A stretch of DNA of 64,000 bases from Endozoicomonas sp965199185 (lineage in GTDB: Bacteria > Pseudomonadota > Gammaproteobacteria > Pseudomonadales > Endozoicomonadaceae): assembly GCA_965199185.1 (NCBI GenBank), contig CBDAQW010000004.1, positions 167,281 to 231,280 of the forward strand. The letters run 5' to 3'. The notes under the pieces were generated by a model. It did not search any database. It was not told where the DNA came from and saw only the letters and a list, made by a program, of their open reading frames with translations. Positions 16,292 through 26,300 of the stretch are shown here, piece by piece; the first letter of the stretch is position 1; each line of letters begins with the position of its first letter. The position numbers and the translations under genes are program-made.

Positions 16292-16753
16292 TTATAAATC
16301 CATGCCACCACTCAAAGAAACCTCACGGATTGATACCTCAAATGGCAACCCTCCGGAAAAATGAAACTGCTCTTCAGTCACCGCGTTATCATAAGTCACT
16401 TCGTAAAGCAGTATGAACGGCAGCTCCAGTCCCTTCCGCCACAATCGATAGTCAGCATGCCAGCCAATAAAACGGTGAGAACGGTATTCACCGAGCTCCT
16501 GGGTCAGTAGTGGATAATAAATCGACTTGTTTTTACCCGTTGTGGTAATCCAGCGGTCAGCGGTATGAATGACCAGGACTTTTTCTTCCTGTGAAGCACT
16601 TGAAAGAAACTGATCGACGGCTCTCTGATAAACATATTGTTTGCTAAGAGTTACAGCTATCAGTCCCAGAACGATTAACAAAGCAATAATCAGACAGCGT
16701 GAAAGCCAGGAAAAATAAGTATTACCTATAATTATTGTATTTTTTATAACCAT
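16292..16753 (-). CDS. Hypothetical single-pass membrane protein
   Basis: About 153 residues from ATG 16753, chosen because the preceding 37 residues of the longer frame look random and a GGATAACAG ribosome site fits. A basic N-terminus is followed by one transmembrane helix (CLIIALLIVLGLIAVTLSK) and a mixed alpha/beta domain of about 110 residues, probably periplasmic. The domain ends PFEVSIREVSLSGGMDL. No family is recognised. It faces the epimerase gene and is divergent from the pilin gene. The 233 bases upstream hold the two promoters but no further gene. Confidence 0.55.
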   Translation of the reverse strand: MVIKNTIIIGNTYFSWLSRCLIIALLIVLGLIAVTLSKQYVYQRAVDQFLSSASQEEKVLVIHTADRWITTTGKNKSIYYPLLTQELGEYRSHRFIGWHADYRLWRKGLELPFILLYEVTYDNAVTEEQFHFSGGLPFEVSIREVSLSGGMDL

Positions 16754-16986
16754 TTCTGTTATCCAAATTATTTTTCGTGCAGATGGTTGGAAAGGGCAAG
16801 TAACTTGCGACTGAGTTGTGACATCAGCCAATATAGATATGTCGGCTGGGTATTTGATTAGCAAAGCTCCGAGGGTTATCTACTCTTATTAAAAGAGCTA
16901 TCTGGCATAGCCGTCATTGTTAGCTGGCTTATTTTGGATGTAGTTTTCCACTGATGAGCTTTCCCCCGTAATTAGAGGACAGGATT

Positions 16987-17430
16987 ATGAAGACAAGGAT
17001 GTCGAGAATGGTTGGCTTTACGCTGATCGAATTGATGATCGTAGTGGCTATCATCGGTATTTTGGCGGCGGTGGCTGTTCCCCAGTATCAGAACTACACC
17101 CGGAACGCTACCGTTAATGCGGCATTGAACGAAGCTAATCAGTTTAAAACAGCGGTTGCTGTTTGTGCCCAGACGAACGCAATTACTGATTGTGATGCTC
17201 CAACTGGAACCCAGACAAACACCACAGGTATTCCTACTACACCAAGAAATACCATCCAGAGTGTTGTAGATGGCGTGATTATTATCCGTCCCGGTGGTTC
17301 TTTTGGTACGCAGCAGATGACTTACTCCCCTGACTCAACTGGCACCATCTGGACACTGACCTGTTCTACCTGTTCTGGTGATCCAAACCTTTCTCAAAAT
17401 CAGGCGTTTATCAATAGTCCGGATTCTTAA
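16987..17430 (+). CDS. pilA: Type IV major pilin (PilA-like)
   Basis: 147-residue type IVa prepilin. A short basic leader ending in glycine (MKTRMSRMVG) is followed by the prepilin peptidase site and mature N-terminus FTLIELMIVVAIIGILAAVA, with Glu5 present. The globular part carries four cysteines (AVCAQ, DCDAP, LTCSTC). A good ribosome site (AGAGGACAGG) precedes the ATG. It assembles into a retractable pilus for attachment, twitching or DNA uptake. No pil assembly genes are adjacent, as is common for major pilin genes. A sigma-54 site was looked for and not found. Confidence 0.88.
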   Translation: MKTRMSRMVGFTLIELMIVVAIIGILAAVAVPQYQNYTRNATVNAALNEANQFKTAVAVCAQTNAITDCDAPTGTQTNTTGIPTTPRNTIQSVVDGVIIIRPGGSFGTQQMTYSPDSTGTIWTLTCSTCSGDPNLSQNQAFINSPDS

Positions 17431-17444
17431 AAGCAAAACTTTCA

Positions 17445-17484
17445 AATGATATTCCTGCATCAACTGCGGGGATATCATTTTTTA
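17445..17484. terminator. Bidirectional terminator between pilA and ligB
   Basis: A 15-base stem (17445-17459 with 17465-17479, two G-U pairs) closes on a TCAAC loop, and TTTTTTATT follows. It overlaps the last codons of the leftward ligase gene and serves both converging genes. Confidence 0.8.
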
Positions 17485-19121
17485 TTCCTCTCTTCCAACC
17501 GCAAAATCACCTCTCTGATCTCCACTTTCTGCAAATAGTGTTGCATTGTTTTGATGGTGCTTTCCGTTAGCCCTGCTGATTCGATCAAATCCTGCTCAGA
17601 GGCGTTTTGCAGTTCTTGCCAATTGGTGAAGTGTTTGGCTAGCTCACGAGATTTTATCAGGCCAATCCCCGGAATACTCAGTGCTCGTATTTGAGCCGCC
17701 ATAGATGGAGTATCTACTGTCTTAGGGGCTTGATATAGAACATCAGCAAGCTGTTTAATCTTGCCTGTCTGTATCCCCTCCAAAACAGTGTTTTGAGCAT
17801 TTTCTGGCCAGTTCAATCCATCGGAACCGATCAACCAGCGTGCTCGCGCCAGAAATTGCTGTTCACAATCGGGTTGAACGCTTAAACAGGTATCAGCGTT
17901 ATATCGATCGGCTTCTGGCCAAACCGGAAATTGCCGAATGGGTGACTGAAACACCACTTTATCCAACACCGGTATGGCTGCGCCTTTCAGAGCAACACTG
18001 ATCTTATCGCCAATCGCAACCCCTTTCTCCTGCAGCTTATTAACGCTTCCTAAGGACACTCTGGAAATAGTTTTGCCACTTATCTTCACCGGCGTTAATC
18101 TGAGCACAGGCGTTATGCGGCCAGTTCGACCAATAGTGAAGTTGATATCAGTCACCTCTGTGATTCGGGTAATAGATGGAAACTTCCAGGCCATCGCCCA
18201 GTTCGGATTATCATAAGCCCATCCTGACTGACGGCGATAATTCAAACTATCAACTTTAAGCACAACACCATCGAGTAAGAAGGGCAGTTTCTCATGGTTG
18301 GCATAGTGATTGCGCAGCTTCTGAATCTCTGAAATGGACATAGCAAGATGGGTAAATTGAAATGGCAAATCAAAGCCCCATTGCTTTAACTGAGGTTGTG
18401 ACGCCGTTTCGCTCTCCTCCATCGAGTTAACCCAGCGCCAGGGAAAGAAATCAATTGCTCTTAATGATGTCGGATCAATATCCACCCTGCTCACCAGACC
18501 TGCCACCATGTGTCTTGCGCTGGAAAATTGAGCGAGCAGAGTGCTGGATACCTCATCCAGCCGGACAAACAATTCTCCATGCAGAATAACTTTGTGCTGC
18601 GTATTCAACTGCAGCGGAATTAAAGGCGTATATCGCAGATAGCGCAGAATATCCCGTCCCTGTTCACCATCACCACGAGTACTTGCAGCAACCAGCTTAC
18701 CTTTGTTGTAAACCAATTCGACGGCAATACCGTCAATTTTGGGCTGCAGTAGGATGGCAGCGGCTTTATGTTTTTGCAAAAAGGCTATGATGTCATCTTT
18801 ATTTTCAGCCTTTTTCAGACTCCCCATGAAGGCTTGATGTTTCTGGTTGTTTTGCTCTTCCCTGGATGCAGGCGGAACATTGAATGAAGGAAAACAACGG
18901 GTTAACATGCCCAGTTCCGCTTTCAGTTCATCGTACTCCGTATCGGAAATATCCGGAGCATGATGCAGGTAATAAAGACGATCGTGATTACGAATCTCCT
19001 GAGACAGGGATTTGATCAACTCCGCTGAATGCCAGAGACTCAGTTGAGGGCAATCTTGCCCATAACCTTGCCCATAACTATGTAGTGAAAGTAAAAATAA
19101 TAAAGCAGGCAGGTATTTCAT
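17475..19121 (-). CDS. ligB: NAD+-dependent DNA ligase B
   Basis: 548-residue LigB. The adenylation domain has the KxDG motif with Lys128 in LLQPKIDGIAVELVY, then TRGDGEQGRDI, FPWRWVNSM, DGVVLKVDS and NWAMAWKFP. An OB fold follows (GRTGRITPVLRLTPV), and then a shortened helix-hairpin-helix region. The zinc finger has lost its four-cysteine pattern and there is no BRCT domain, as in Escherichia coli LigB. The first 20 residues (MKYLPALLFLLSLHSYG) form a typical signal peptide, which is odd for a DNA ligase but shared with the E. coli protein. LigA, not LigB, is the essential replicative ligase. Confidence 0.88.
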   Translation of the reverse strand: MKYLPALLFLLSLHSYGQGYGQDCPQLSLWHSAELIKSLSQEIRNHDRLYYLHHAPDISDTEYDELKAELGMLTRCFPSFNVPPASREEQNNQKHQAFMGSLKKAENKDDIIAFLQKHKAAAILLQPKIDGIAVELVYNKGKLVAASTRGDGEQGRDILRYLRYTPLIPLQLNTQHKVILHGELFVRLDEVSSTLLAQFSSARHMVAGLVSRVDIDPTSLRAIDFFPWRWVNSMEESETASQPQLKQWGFDLPFQFTHLAMSISEIQKLRNHYANHEKLPFLLDGVVLKVDSLNYRRQSGWAYDNPNWAMAWKFPSITRITEVTDINFTIGRTGRITPVLRLTPVKISGKTISRVSLGSVNKLQEKGVAIGDKISVALKGAAIPVLDKVVFQSPIRQFPVWPEADRYNADTCLSVQPDCEQQFLARARWLIGSDGLNWPENAQNTVLEGIQTGKIKQLADVLYQAPKTVDTPSMAAQIRALSIPGIGLIKSRELAKHFTNWQELQNASEQDLIESAGLTESTIKTMQHYLQKVEIREVILRLEERNKK

Positions 19122-19243
19122 CGGGTGAGCTCATTAAAAAGGCTTAACCGGAAACATCGGCGCAGTCAGATAAAAGCCAATAGGTAAAATGTTGGTTAAC
19201 GATTTTTTATTGTATCCTCCACTTCTGAATTCAGGCTCTATGG

Positions 19244-20398
19244 TTATCTGTCCTTCGGATGGAAGCCAACCATACTCAACAAGCATTTCAGTTTTTCGAG
19301 TCTTTCTGCTCTTAACCGATCACCGACTTCCCGACCTTTGATGCCTTGCGTGACAATATCCCGGGCGTTTATGGCAAGAAGGTCATGCAGGTGATTGATG
19401 CATTGCTTGAAGAGTGGTTCAGTGACTTTTTTAGTGTTTTTTTCAGAGTTGATGAAGGATATGCAGGTCAGTAAATCCTTAAACCGTTCAGGGCGACGAA
19501 TAGCATCGGTCTGTTCGTACAAACGCATCCAGGCTTCTGCATTCCGGGTTGGCAGAATATCCGGAACCGTTGCACCGTATTGAACCACCAATGCCGCCAT
19601 CTCGGTAAAGGCTGCGGGTAAACGCATCCGCCCGGACATTGCCTGAACCACTGGCAAACTCTCAACATCACCGGCAAACAGACAACCGAAACGAACGACA
19701 TCGCTAGCCTGATGGTTAGCCGCCGCCTGCAGGTTGTTTAAGTTGTCTGAATTATGGATGAAGGTATGAATTTCCGGCAGAACAACGGATAAAGCACCGC
19801 ACTCTTCCAGTATTTTGAAATAGATGTCCGGTGCTGGTTCCATCAAAGCACGAACGGTTTCCTGCCAGACTCGCTCCGCCACAAGATGAGAAGCTTCACC
19901 CGATGTGACCATGCTTTTCATTAATTCCATGGTTTCATTAGCAACAGTAAATCCCAGTGAATGAAAGCGGGCGGCAAAACGTGCTACCCGCAAAATCCGC
20001 AGAGGGTCTTCCTGAAATGCCGGTGAAACATGACGTAATTGCTGTTGTTGAATGTCTTTCTGCCCCTGATAAGGGTCAATCAGGTTACCCTGTTCGTCTT
20101 CAGCAATGGCGTTAATGGTCAGATCACGGCGAATTAAATCTTCTTCAATACTGACATCCGCCGCAGTATGAAAGACAAAGCCAGCATAGCCATGACCGGA
20201 TTTTCGCTCTGTTCGGGCCAGAGCGTATTCTTCGTTAGTATCAGGGTGCAGAAATACCGGGAAATCCTTTCCGACGGGTCTGTAGCCCAGTCTTTTCATA
20301 CGCTGAGGCGTGGTTCCGGTCACTACCCAGTCGTTATCTTTTACCGGTAATCCCAGCAGTTTGTCTCGAACGGCTCCGCCGACCAGATAAATCTTCAT
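19244..20398 (-). CDS. cca: CCA tRNA nucleotidyltransferase
   Basis: 384-residue class II nucleotidyltransferase that builds or repairs the CCA 3' end of tRNA. Visible motifs: LVGGAVRDKLLGLPVKDNDW with the two metal-binding aspartates, IEEDLIRRDLTINAIAEDE, DPYQGQKDI and FQEDPLRILRVARFAARF. Helical neck, body and tail follow. The length matches the short gammaproteobacterial form without the C-terminal HD phosphohydrolase domain. It stands alone between ligB (same strand, 122-base gap) and a MITE-bearing intergenic region. Confidence 0.93.
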   Translation of the reverse strand: MKIYLVGGAVRDKLLGLPVKDNDWVVTGTTPQRMKRLGYRPVGKDFPVFLHPDTNEEYALARTERKSGHGYAGFVFHTAADVSIEEDLIRRDLTINAIAEDEQGNLIDPYQGQKDIQQQQLRHVSPAFQEDPLRILRVARFAARFHSLGFTVANETMELMKSMVTSGEASHLVAERVWQETVRALMEPAPDIYFKILEECGALSVVLPEIHTFIHNSDNLNNLQAAANHQASDVVRFGCLFAGDVESLPVVQAMSGRMRLPAAFTEMAALVVQYGATVPDILPTRNAEAWMRLYEQTDAIRRPERFKDLLTCISFINSEKNTKKVTEPLFKQCINHLHDLLAINARDIVTQGIKGREVGDRLRAERLEKLKCLLSMVGFHPKDR

Positions 20399-20577
20399 GT
20401 ATGACTCTTGGGAGGAAAACTGAACTATCAGTGTATGGCACTTGCTGATTATTAGAAACAGGAGAATTTTTTTCTCTAAAACTGAATTAATAAAGATTCA
20501 AATACTCAAAAAGAAGAACTATTGAGAATATTTGAAATATTTTTCTATGAATTAGTTTGTAAACTTTAGTTATTTAA

Positions 20578-20758
20578 ACCCGATGTGTGACTTTTAATTT
20601 CAACATGGCTATCCATGCCACGTGGATCCCGTACAGTCCCTGTACGGGATGACAGCAGAGTGCACCAAACCTCTACTAGCTGTCATTCTGTACAGGGAGT
20701 GTACAGAACCCATAAGCCATGGATTGGCAACCTACGAGATAAAAGTCACACATCGGGT
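20578..20758. repeat. MITE1, intact 181-bp copy with 7-bp target duplication TATTTAA
   Basis: Terminal inverted repeats ACCCGATGTGTGACTTTTA and TAAAAGTCACACATCGGGT are perfect. TATTTAA flanks both sides (20571-20577 and 20759-20765). The interior is palindromic (ATGGCTATCCATGCCACGTG, GTACAGTCCCTGTAC) and codes for nothing. This copy lies just upstream of the PLP enzyme gene, and the open frame that reads through it is not a real N-terminus. Confidence 0.85.
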
Positions 20759-20800
20759 TATTTAAGTCAGTTAATAAATATCAAACAAGGGAAACGCGAT

Positions 20801-21868
20801 ATGAAATGCCACGAGTGGATAAATCAGGCCATCCGGAAGATAGAAGCGGACTTTCAGCGCAGTGCTGATACGCATTTGATCAAGCTCGATCTACCCATGC
20901 TCAACGGCATTGATCTGTATCTCAAAGATGAAAGTACACACCCCACCGGCAGCCTCAAACACCGCTTGGCACGTTCCCTGTTTTTATACGGTATCTGTAA
21001 TGGCTGGATTGACCATAATACCACAGTCATTGAGTCTTCATCTGGTAGCACTGCTGTTTCTGAAGCCTATTTTGCCCGCTTGCTGGGCTTGCCGTTTATC
21101 GCTGTTATGCCTAAAAGCACATCGGCCAAAAAAATCAGTAAGATTGAATTTTATGGCGGTCAATGCCATCTAGTGGATCACTCCAGCCAGATTTATGCAG
21201 AATCCCAGCGTCTCGCCAAAGAGCTGAATGGGCACTATATGGATCAGTTCACCTACGCAGAGCGAGCAACCGACTGGCGAGGTAACAACAACATTGCTAA
21301 TTCCATTTTTAACCAGATGAAAGCTGAGCCGCACCCTGTGCCAGATTATGTAGTCATGAGTCCGGGCACCGGCGGTACATCGGCGACCATAGGTCGTTTC
21401 ATCCGTTATCAGAAACTGAATACCAAACTCTGTGTGGTTGACCCGGATCACTCAGTATTTATGGATTACTTCAATACCGGCGATACCAGCCTGACGATTG
21501 ATAAGGGATCACGAATAGAAGGCATTGGTCGTCCAAGGGTTGAACCCTCTTTCATTCCCGGCGTCATTGATGAGATGCGTCGTATACCCGATGCTGCTGC
21601 CATTGCCACTATTCACTGGCTTGAGAATATTATTGGTCGCAAAGCTGGCCCTAGCACTGGCACCAATCTCTACGGCGCACTGCAAATTGCCAGCGAAATG
21701 AAGGCCAGAGGGGAAACCGGTTCAGTGGTGACTTTGTTATGCGACAGTGGTGAGCGTTATCTGGATACCTGTTATAACCCGGAATGGGTAGCAGCCAACA
21801 TCGGTGAGACCAGCCGTTGGGAAGATTATCTGGCGACGTTTGAAAAGAACGGATACCTTCCCTCATAG
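20801..21868 (+). CDS. PLP-dependent cysteine synthase-like enzyme (Cds1 L-cysteine desulfhydrase type)
   Basis: 355-residue fold-type II PLP enzyme. The Schiff-base lysine is in PTGSLKHRLARSLFLYG, and SSSGSTAVSEAYFARLLG and SPGTGGTSATIGRF bind the cofactor phosphate. The set of motifs, including DFQRSADTHLIKLDLP, resembles Cds1-type proteins, which release sulphide and pyruvate from cysteine, more than CysK or CysM. The start at 20801 is chosen for its AAGGGA ribosome site; the longer frame only reads MITE sequence. It is a single gene with no cys genes nearby. Cysteine synthase activity is the alternative. Confidence 0.78.
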   Translation: MKCHEWINQAIRKIEADFQRSADTHLIKLDLPMLNGIDLYLKDESTHPTGSLKHRLARSLFLYGICNGWIDHNTTVIESSSGSTAVSEAYFARLLGLPFIAVMPKSTSAKKISKIEFYGGQCHLVDHSSQIYAESQRLAKELNGHYMDQFTYAERATDWRGNNNIANSIFNQMKAEPHPVPDYVVMSPGTGGTSATIGRFIRYQKLNTKLCVVDPDHSVFMDYFNTGDTSLTIDKGSRIEGIGRPRVEPSFIPGVIDEMRRIPDAAAIATIHWLENIIGRKAGPSTGTNLYGALQIASEMKARGETGSVVTLLCDSGERYLDTCYNPEWVAANIGETSRWEDYLATFEKNGYLPS

Positions 21869-21932
21869 TCAGCAATGTAAGAGTCTGCACAGGTCGGCAT
21901 GTCCTTCGGGCATAACGACCTAAGAATAAGGG

Positions 21933-23306
21933 TCAAATCGCTTCCAGCGCTTCCGAAAGCTTATTAATAGCAACAACCGTCAAACCATCAATCGGCTTAC
22001 GAGGTTTGTTAGCCGCTGGTACAATCGCCCGCTTAAATCCATGTTTAGCCGCTTCAATCAAACGCTCCTGACCATTGGCAACCGGGCGAATCTCTCCAGC
22101 CAGACCAACCTCACCAAACGCAATAAGATCTTGTGGAAGCGGGTTATCCCGCAAGCTCGACACCACCGCCAGCAAACTGGCTAAATCTGCACTGGTTTCC
22201 GAGACTTTGACACCACCTACCACGTTCAGAAACACATCCTGATCGCTGGTGAATATGCCACCATGACGGGTAAGAATTGCCAGCAACATAGCGAGACGGT
22301 TCTGCTCAAGACCAACAGTCACACGACGAGGGTTTCCTAATTGAGACTCCACAACCAACCCTTGTATTTCGACCAGCAAAGGGCGAGTGCCTTCCCAAAG
22401 CACTGAGATAATACTGCCGGAAGTTGGCTCTGGAGTACGAGACAGGAAAATAGCCGAAGGGTTTTTAACTTCCTTCAAACCCGTTTCAGTCATGGCAAAA
22501 ATACCCAGCTCATTCACCTGGCCAAAACGGTTTTTGGTCGCCCGCATCATTCGGAAACGGGAATCATCGGTATTCCCCAGCATCACCTGAGTATCGATAA
22601 TATGTGAGAGTGTCATGGGGCCGGCGAGCGAGTTATCTTTGGTGACATGACCAACAATCAGCAGAACGGTTCCAGTCTGTTTGGCAAATCGGGTCAGAAA
22701 AGCAGCGGACTCTTTCACCTGAGCCACACCACCGGGGGCAGCATCCACACCATTCATGTACATCACCTGAATGGAGTCGATGACGATGATCCCCGGTTTT
22801 TCCTGTTCAGCCACGGCAACAATATTCTCAGCGGAGGTTTCTGCCAGCATTTTCAGGCGATCTGTGGGTAATTTTAATCGTTGTGCCCGGGCTGCAATCT
22901 GTTGCAGAGATTCCTCACCAGACACATAAAGTGCATTCATTTGCTGCGCCACATGACAAAGCACCTGCAACAGAATAGTACTTTTACCCGCCCCCGGATG
23001 TCCGCCAATCAGCACAGCACTGCCTTTGACAAAACCGCCGCCCAGCACCCGGTCAAACTCGGTCATACCGCTGGAGAAGCGGGGCGCTTCTGCCACATCC
23101 ACTTCATTTAGTGTTTGCAGCGACGACAGTGTGCCAGCAAAACCTGCCCGATTGGTTGCCGCAACAGAAGGAGCAGACGCTGGGCCAAGATTCACTTCTT
23201 TGAAGGAATTCCAGGCTTTGCAGTCAGGGCATTGTCCTTGCCATTTTGCCGACTCGCTGCCGCACTCTGTACAAACATAGGCTTTGCGGGATTTAGGTTT
23301 TGCCAT
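21933..23306 (-). CDS. radA: DNA repair protein RadA (Sms)
   Basis: 457-residue RecA-like ATPase/helicase that promotes branch migration in recombination repair. An N-terminal C4 zinc finger (CTECGSESAKWQGQCPDC), Walker A GGHPGAGKST at residues 101-110, a Walker B IIVIDSIQ, the RadA-specific ATKNRFGQVNELGIFAM and a C-terminal Lon-like domain (GEVGLAGEIRPV) are all present and in order. The length is normal. It ends 65 bases from the convergent PLP enzyme and starts 31 bases after the ydiJ stop on the same strand. Confidence 0.95.
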   Translation of the reverse strand: MAKPKSRKAYVCTECGSESAKWQGQCPDCKAWNSFKEVNLGPASAPSVAATNRAGFAGTLSSLQTLNEVDVAEAPRFSSGMTEFDRVLGGGFVKGSAVLIGGHPGAGKSTILLQVLCHVAQQMNALYVSGEESLQQIAARAQRLKLPTDRLKMLAETSAENIVAVAEQEKPGIIVIDSIQVMYMNGVDAAPGGVAQVKESAAFLTRFAKQTGTVLLIVGHVTKDNSLAGPMTLSHIIDTQVMLGNTDDSRFRMMRATKNRFGQVNELGIFAMTETGLKEVKNPSAIFLSRTPEPTSGSIISVLWEGTRPLLVEIQGLVVESQLGNPRRVTVGLEQNRLAMLLAILTRHGGIFTSDQDVFLNVVGGVKVSETSADLASLLAVVSSLRDNPLPQDLIAFGEVGLAGEIRPVANGQERLIEAAKHGFKRAIVPAANKPRKPIDGLTVVAINKLSEALEAI

Positions 23307-23337
23307 GAAAGCGTCCGTGTGTAAAAAAACCTTCAGT

Positions 23338-26300
23338 TTACCCTTTCAGCTTGTGCAGTAATACCTGCACCGGGTGCGGAATCGCTTCGGCGCTGAAGCG
23401 TTTCGCCTGACTGCGGCAGGAGTAGCCGGTGGCAACCAGCTTGCCTTTATTTTCCGGGTTATCCACAACTGCCTTCCAACTCATGTCATAGAGTTTTCTG
23501 GAAACGGTTTGATTGCGGCTTTCATGACCGTAAATCCCCGCCATACCGCAACAGCCGGTAGGCTGATAAACAAGATTCAAGCCGGTGGCGGCAAACAGTT
23601 TTTGCCACTGCGAAGGTGCAGAAGGCACATTGGTGGTTTCAGTACAATGCCCTAGCAGCGTGTAATCACCGTCAAGATTAAGCTGCAGTTGGCTGATAGC
23701 TGGCAATTGTCGTTCAAACCATTCGGATAGCAGCAACACTTCCGGTGCGTCATCCCCCATCACCTCATGATATTCATCCCGGTAAGTCAGCGTTACTGCG
23801 GCATCAATACCCATCAGGCTGACACCGGAATCCGCCAGCTCTTTCAACTCATAACCATTGGTTCTGGCGACTTTTTCAAAGCGACCGAGGAAACCATAAA
23901 CGTGCAGGACTTTACCATTGGGTTGATAAGGCGTTACCAGAGGTCTATAGCCGAGCCGGATCAGCAATTCAACCAGATCAGTCAGCACTGGTGTTTCAAA
24001 GAAACTGGTGAAAGCATCCTGAACAATAATAACGGTTTTATCGAGTTCTGATGTTGGAATGCTGTCCAACAATGAGGGTGAAGCCAACAAGGCTCCTTTA
24101 CGACAACTGTCTTCAGTCGGAGAAGTACTGGTGATGGCCGGTAATTGAGTTAATCCTACGGTGGCACTGGCTAGTTTGTTGGTCAGCTTCCAACCGGTTA
24201 CCAGATTATAAGCTGGTTTGATTTTTGCCAGCCAGGGTAGCATGGGTTCCAGCAAACCTGCCACATGATGTTTGACCGGACGAGGGTAACGACCGTGGTA
24301 GAGTTCAAAGAAACGAGAGCGCAGGTCAGGTACATTCACCTGAATCGGGCATTGCCCGGCGCAGGATTTACAACTCATGCAGTTATCCAGCGCACTGTAA
24401 ACATCGTGGCTAAAGTCCTCTTCACCACGCCACTTGTTAACTACATTCACCAGCTTCTTACTGGCATCTGAGACTATATTCTGCTGATAACGAATGCGGT
24501 TAATTTCCTGTGGAATATCAGCGCCGGCAGCCGTTTGTAATTTTAACCATTCACGTACCAGCCCTGAGCGCCCTTTGGGGGATTGGATGCGATCATATGT
24601 CGCCTTCCAGGTCGGACACATGGCGCTGTTAGGGCTGTAATTAAAGCAGGCACCGTTGCCGTTGCAGTACATACCGGCACTGAATACTTCAAAGGCATTG
24701 CGCTCAATGGTTCGGTCTGCCTGACCTCTGGTCGGAACACCATCGATCTTGAGGAGCGGAATGTCATCATTAGCCGGTGTCGCCAGCTTGCCCGGATTCA
24801 ATTGATTGTAAGGATCAAAAGCCTGCTTGATTTTCTGCAAAGCGGGATACAGTTCCGCAAAAAAAGCCGGAGAATATTCCGAGCGAACACCTTTGCCGTG
24901 TTCGCCCCAGAGTACGCCGCCATGTTGTTGTGCTAGCGCTGCCACTTCATCAGAGATAGAACGAACCAGCGTTTCCTGTTCCGGGTCTTTCATATCGATG
25001 GCAGGGCGAACATGCAGAACACCGGCATCCACATGACCAAACATGCCATAACTGAGTTGGTGGCGATCGAGCAAAGCACGGAAAGCTTTGATAAAGTCAG
25101 CGAGATTTTCTGGCGGCACCGCTACATCTTCCACAAATGGAATGGGGCGAGCGTCGCCTTCCATATTACCCAGCAAACCAACCGCTTGTTTGCGCATCGC
25201 CCAGATTTTTTTCACATTGGCAGAACCCATCACCACATGATGACCTGCCCGTTGGACGGTTGCCGGTTTTTCCAGTTGGGATACTAGCCTTTGAATACCA
25301 ACTTGCAATTCTTCTGAATCGCCGGTAAATTCAACAAAATTAATACCGTCGATATTACTGCTGTTTTCCGGAAAAAAGTCTTTCACGCTCTGCCAGATAC
25401 TATCGGATTTCGCCAGATTCAACACCCGTGAATCAATGGTCTCAATGGAGCCGGGTTCTGCCGCCATTAACGATTGAGCATCCTGCAGAGATTCCTGAAA
25501 ACTCTTGTAGAAAACCAGCACCAGAGCAGAGGTTTTTGGAATAGGCAGCAAGTTAACCTTGATCTCACTGACCATTGCCAGCGTCCCTTCAGAACCACAG
25601 AGAATGGCATTGAGATCAAACCTGCCGTCGTCTTTTATAATATTAGCGAGGTCATAGCCAGTAAGGTTGCGATTGAGTTTTGGGAAAATGCGCTCAACCT
25701 GTTCGTGATGGTTCTGGTGAATCTCACGAACGGTTTTATAAATAGCGCCTTCCCGGTCAGAACGCTGGCACAAGACTTCAAGTGTCTCGGTTTCAACCGG
25801 TGATGACGTACAAATAGAACCATCTGCCAGCACAGATGTCAGTTCCAGAACATGATGACGGGTTTTGCCATAAACCACAGAGCCTTGTCCGGAAGCATCG
25901 GTGTTCACCATTCCGCCAACAGTTGCCCGATTGCTGGTGGATAACTCGGGGGCAAAAAACAACCCATTTTTTGCTGCCTGTTCATTCAGCAGGTCTTTCA
26001 CCGTTCCTGCCTGCACCCGCGCCCAGCGTTCTTCCACGTTGATCTCAAGAACTTTGTTCATATAACGACTGGTATCTACCATAAAACCAGACGTCAATGA
26101 CTGACCATTAGTGCCTGTACCGCCGCCCCGGGGTGACAGAACGATGGTTTGAAACTCAGGCTCATGGGCTGTGGATAAAATCAGACTGAGATCACCCGTG
26201 GATGACGGGTAAAGAACACCCTGTGGTAATACCTGATAAATAGAGTTATCGGTGGCCAGTACCATCCGGTCGGCATAACCCAGTTCTATGTCGCCGTTGA

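Noticed and set aside
16901..16960. Possible sigma-54 promoter before pilA
   Set aside because: TGGC occurs twice but no GC doublet follows at the required 10-base distance.
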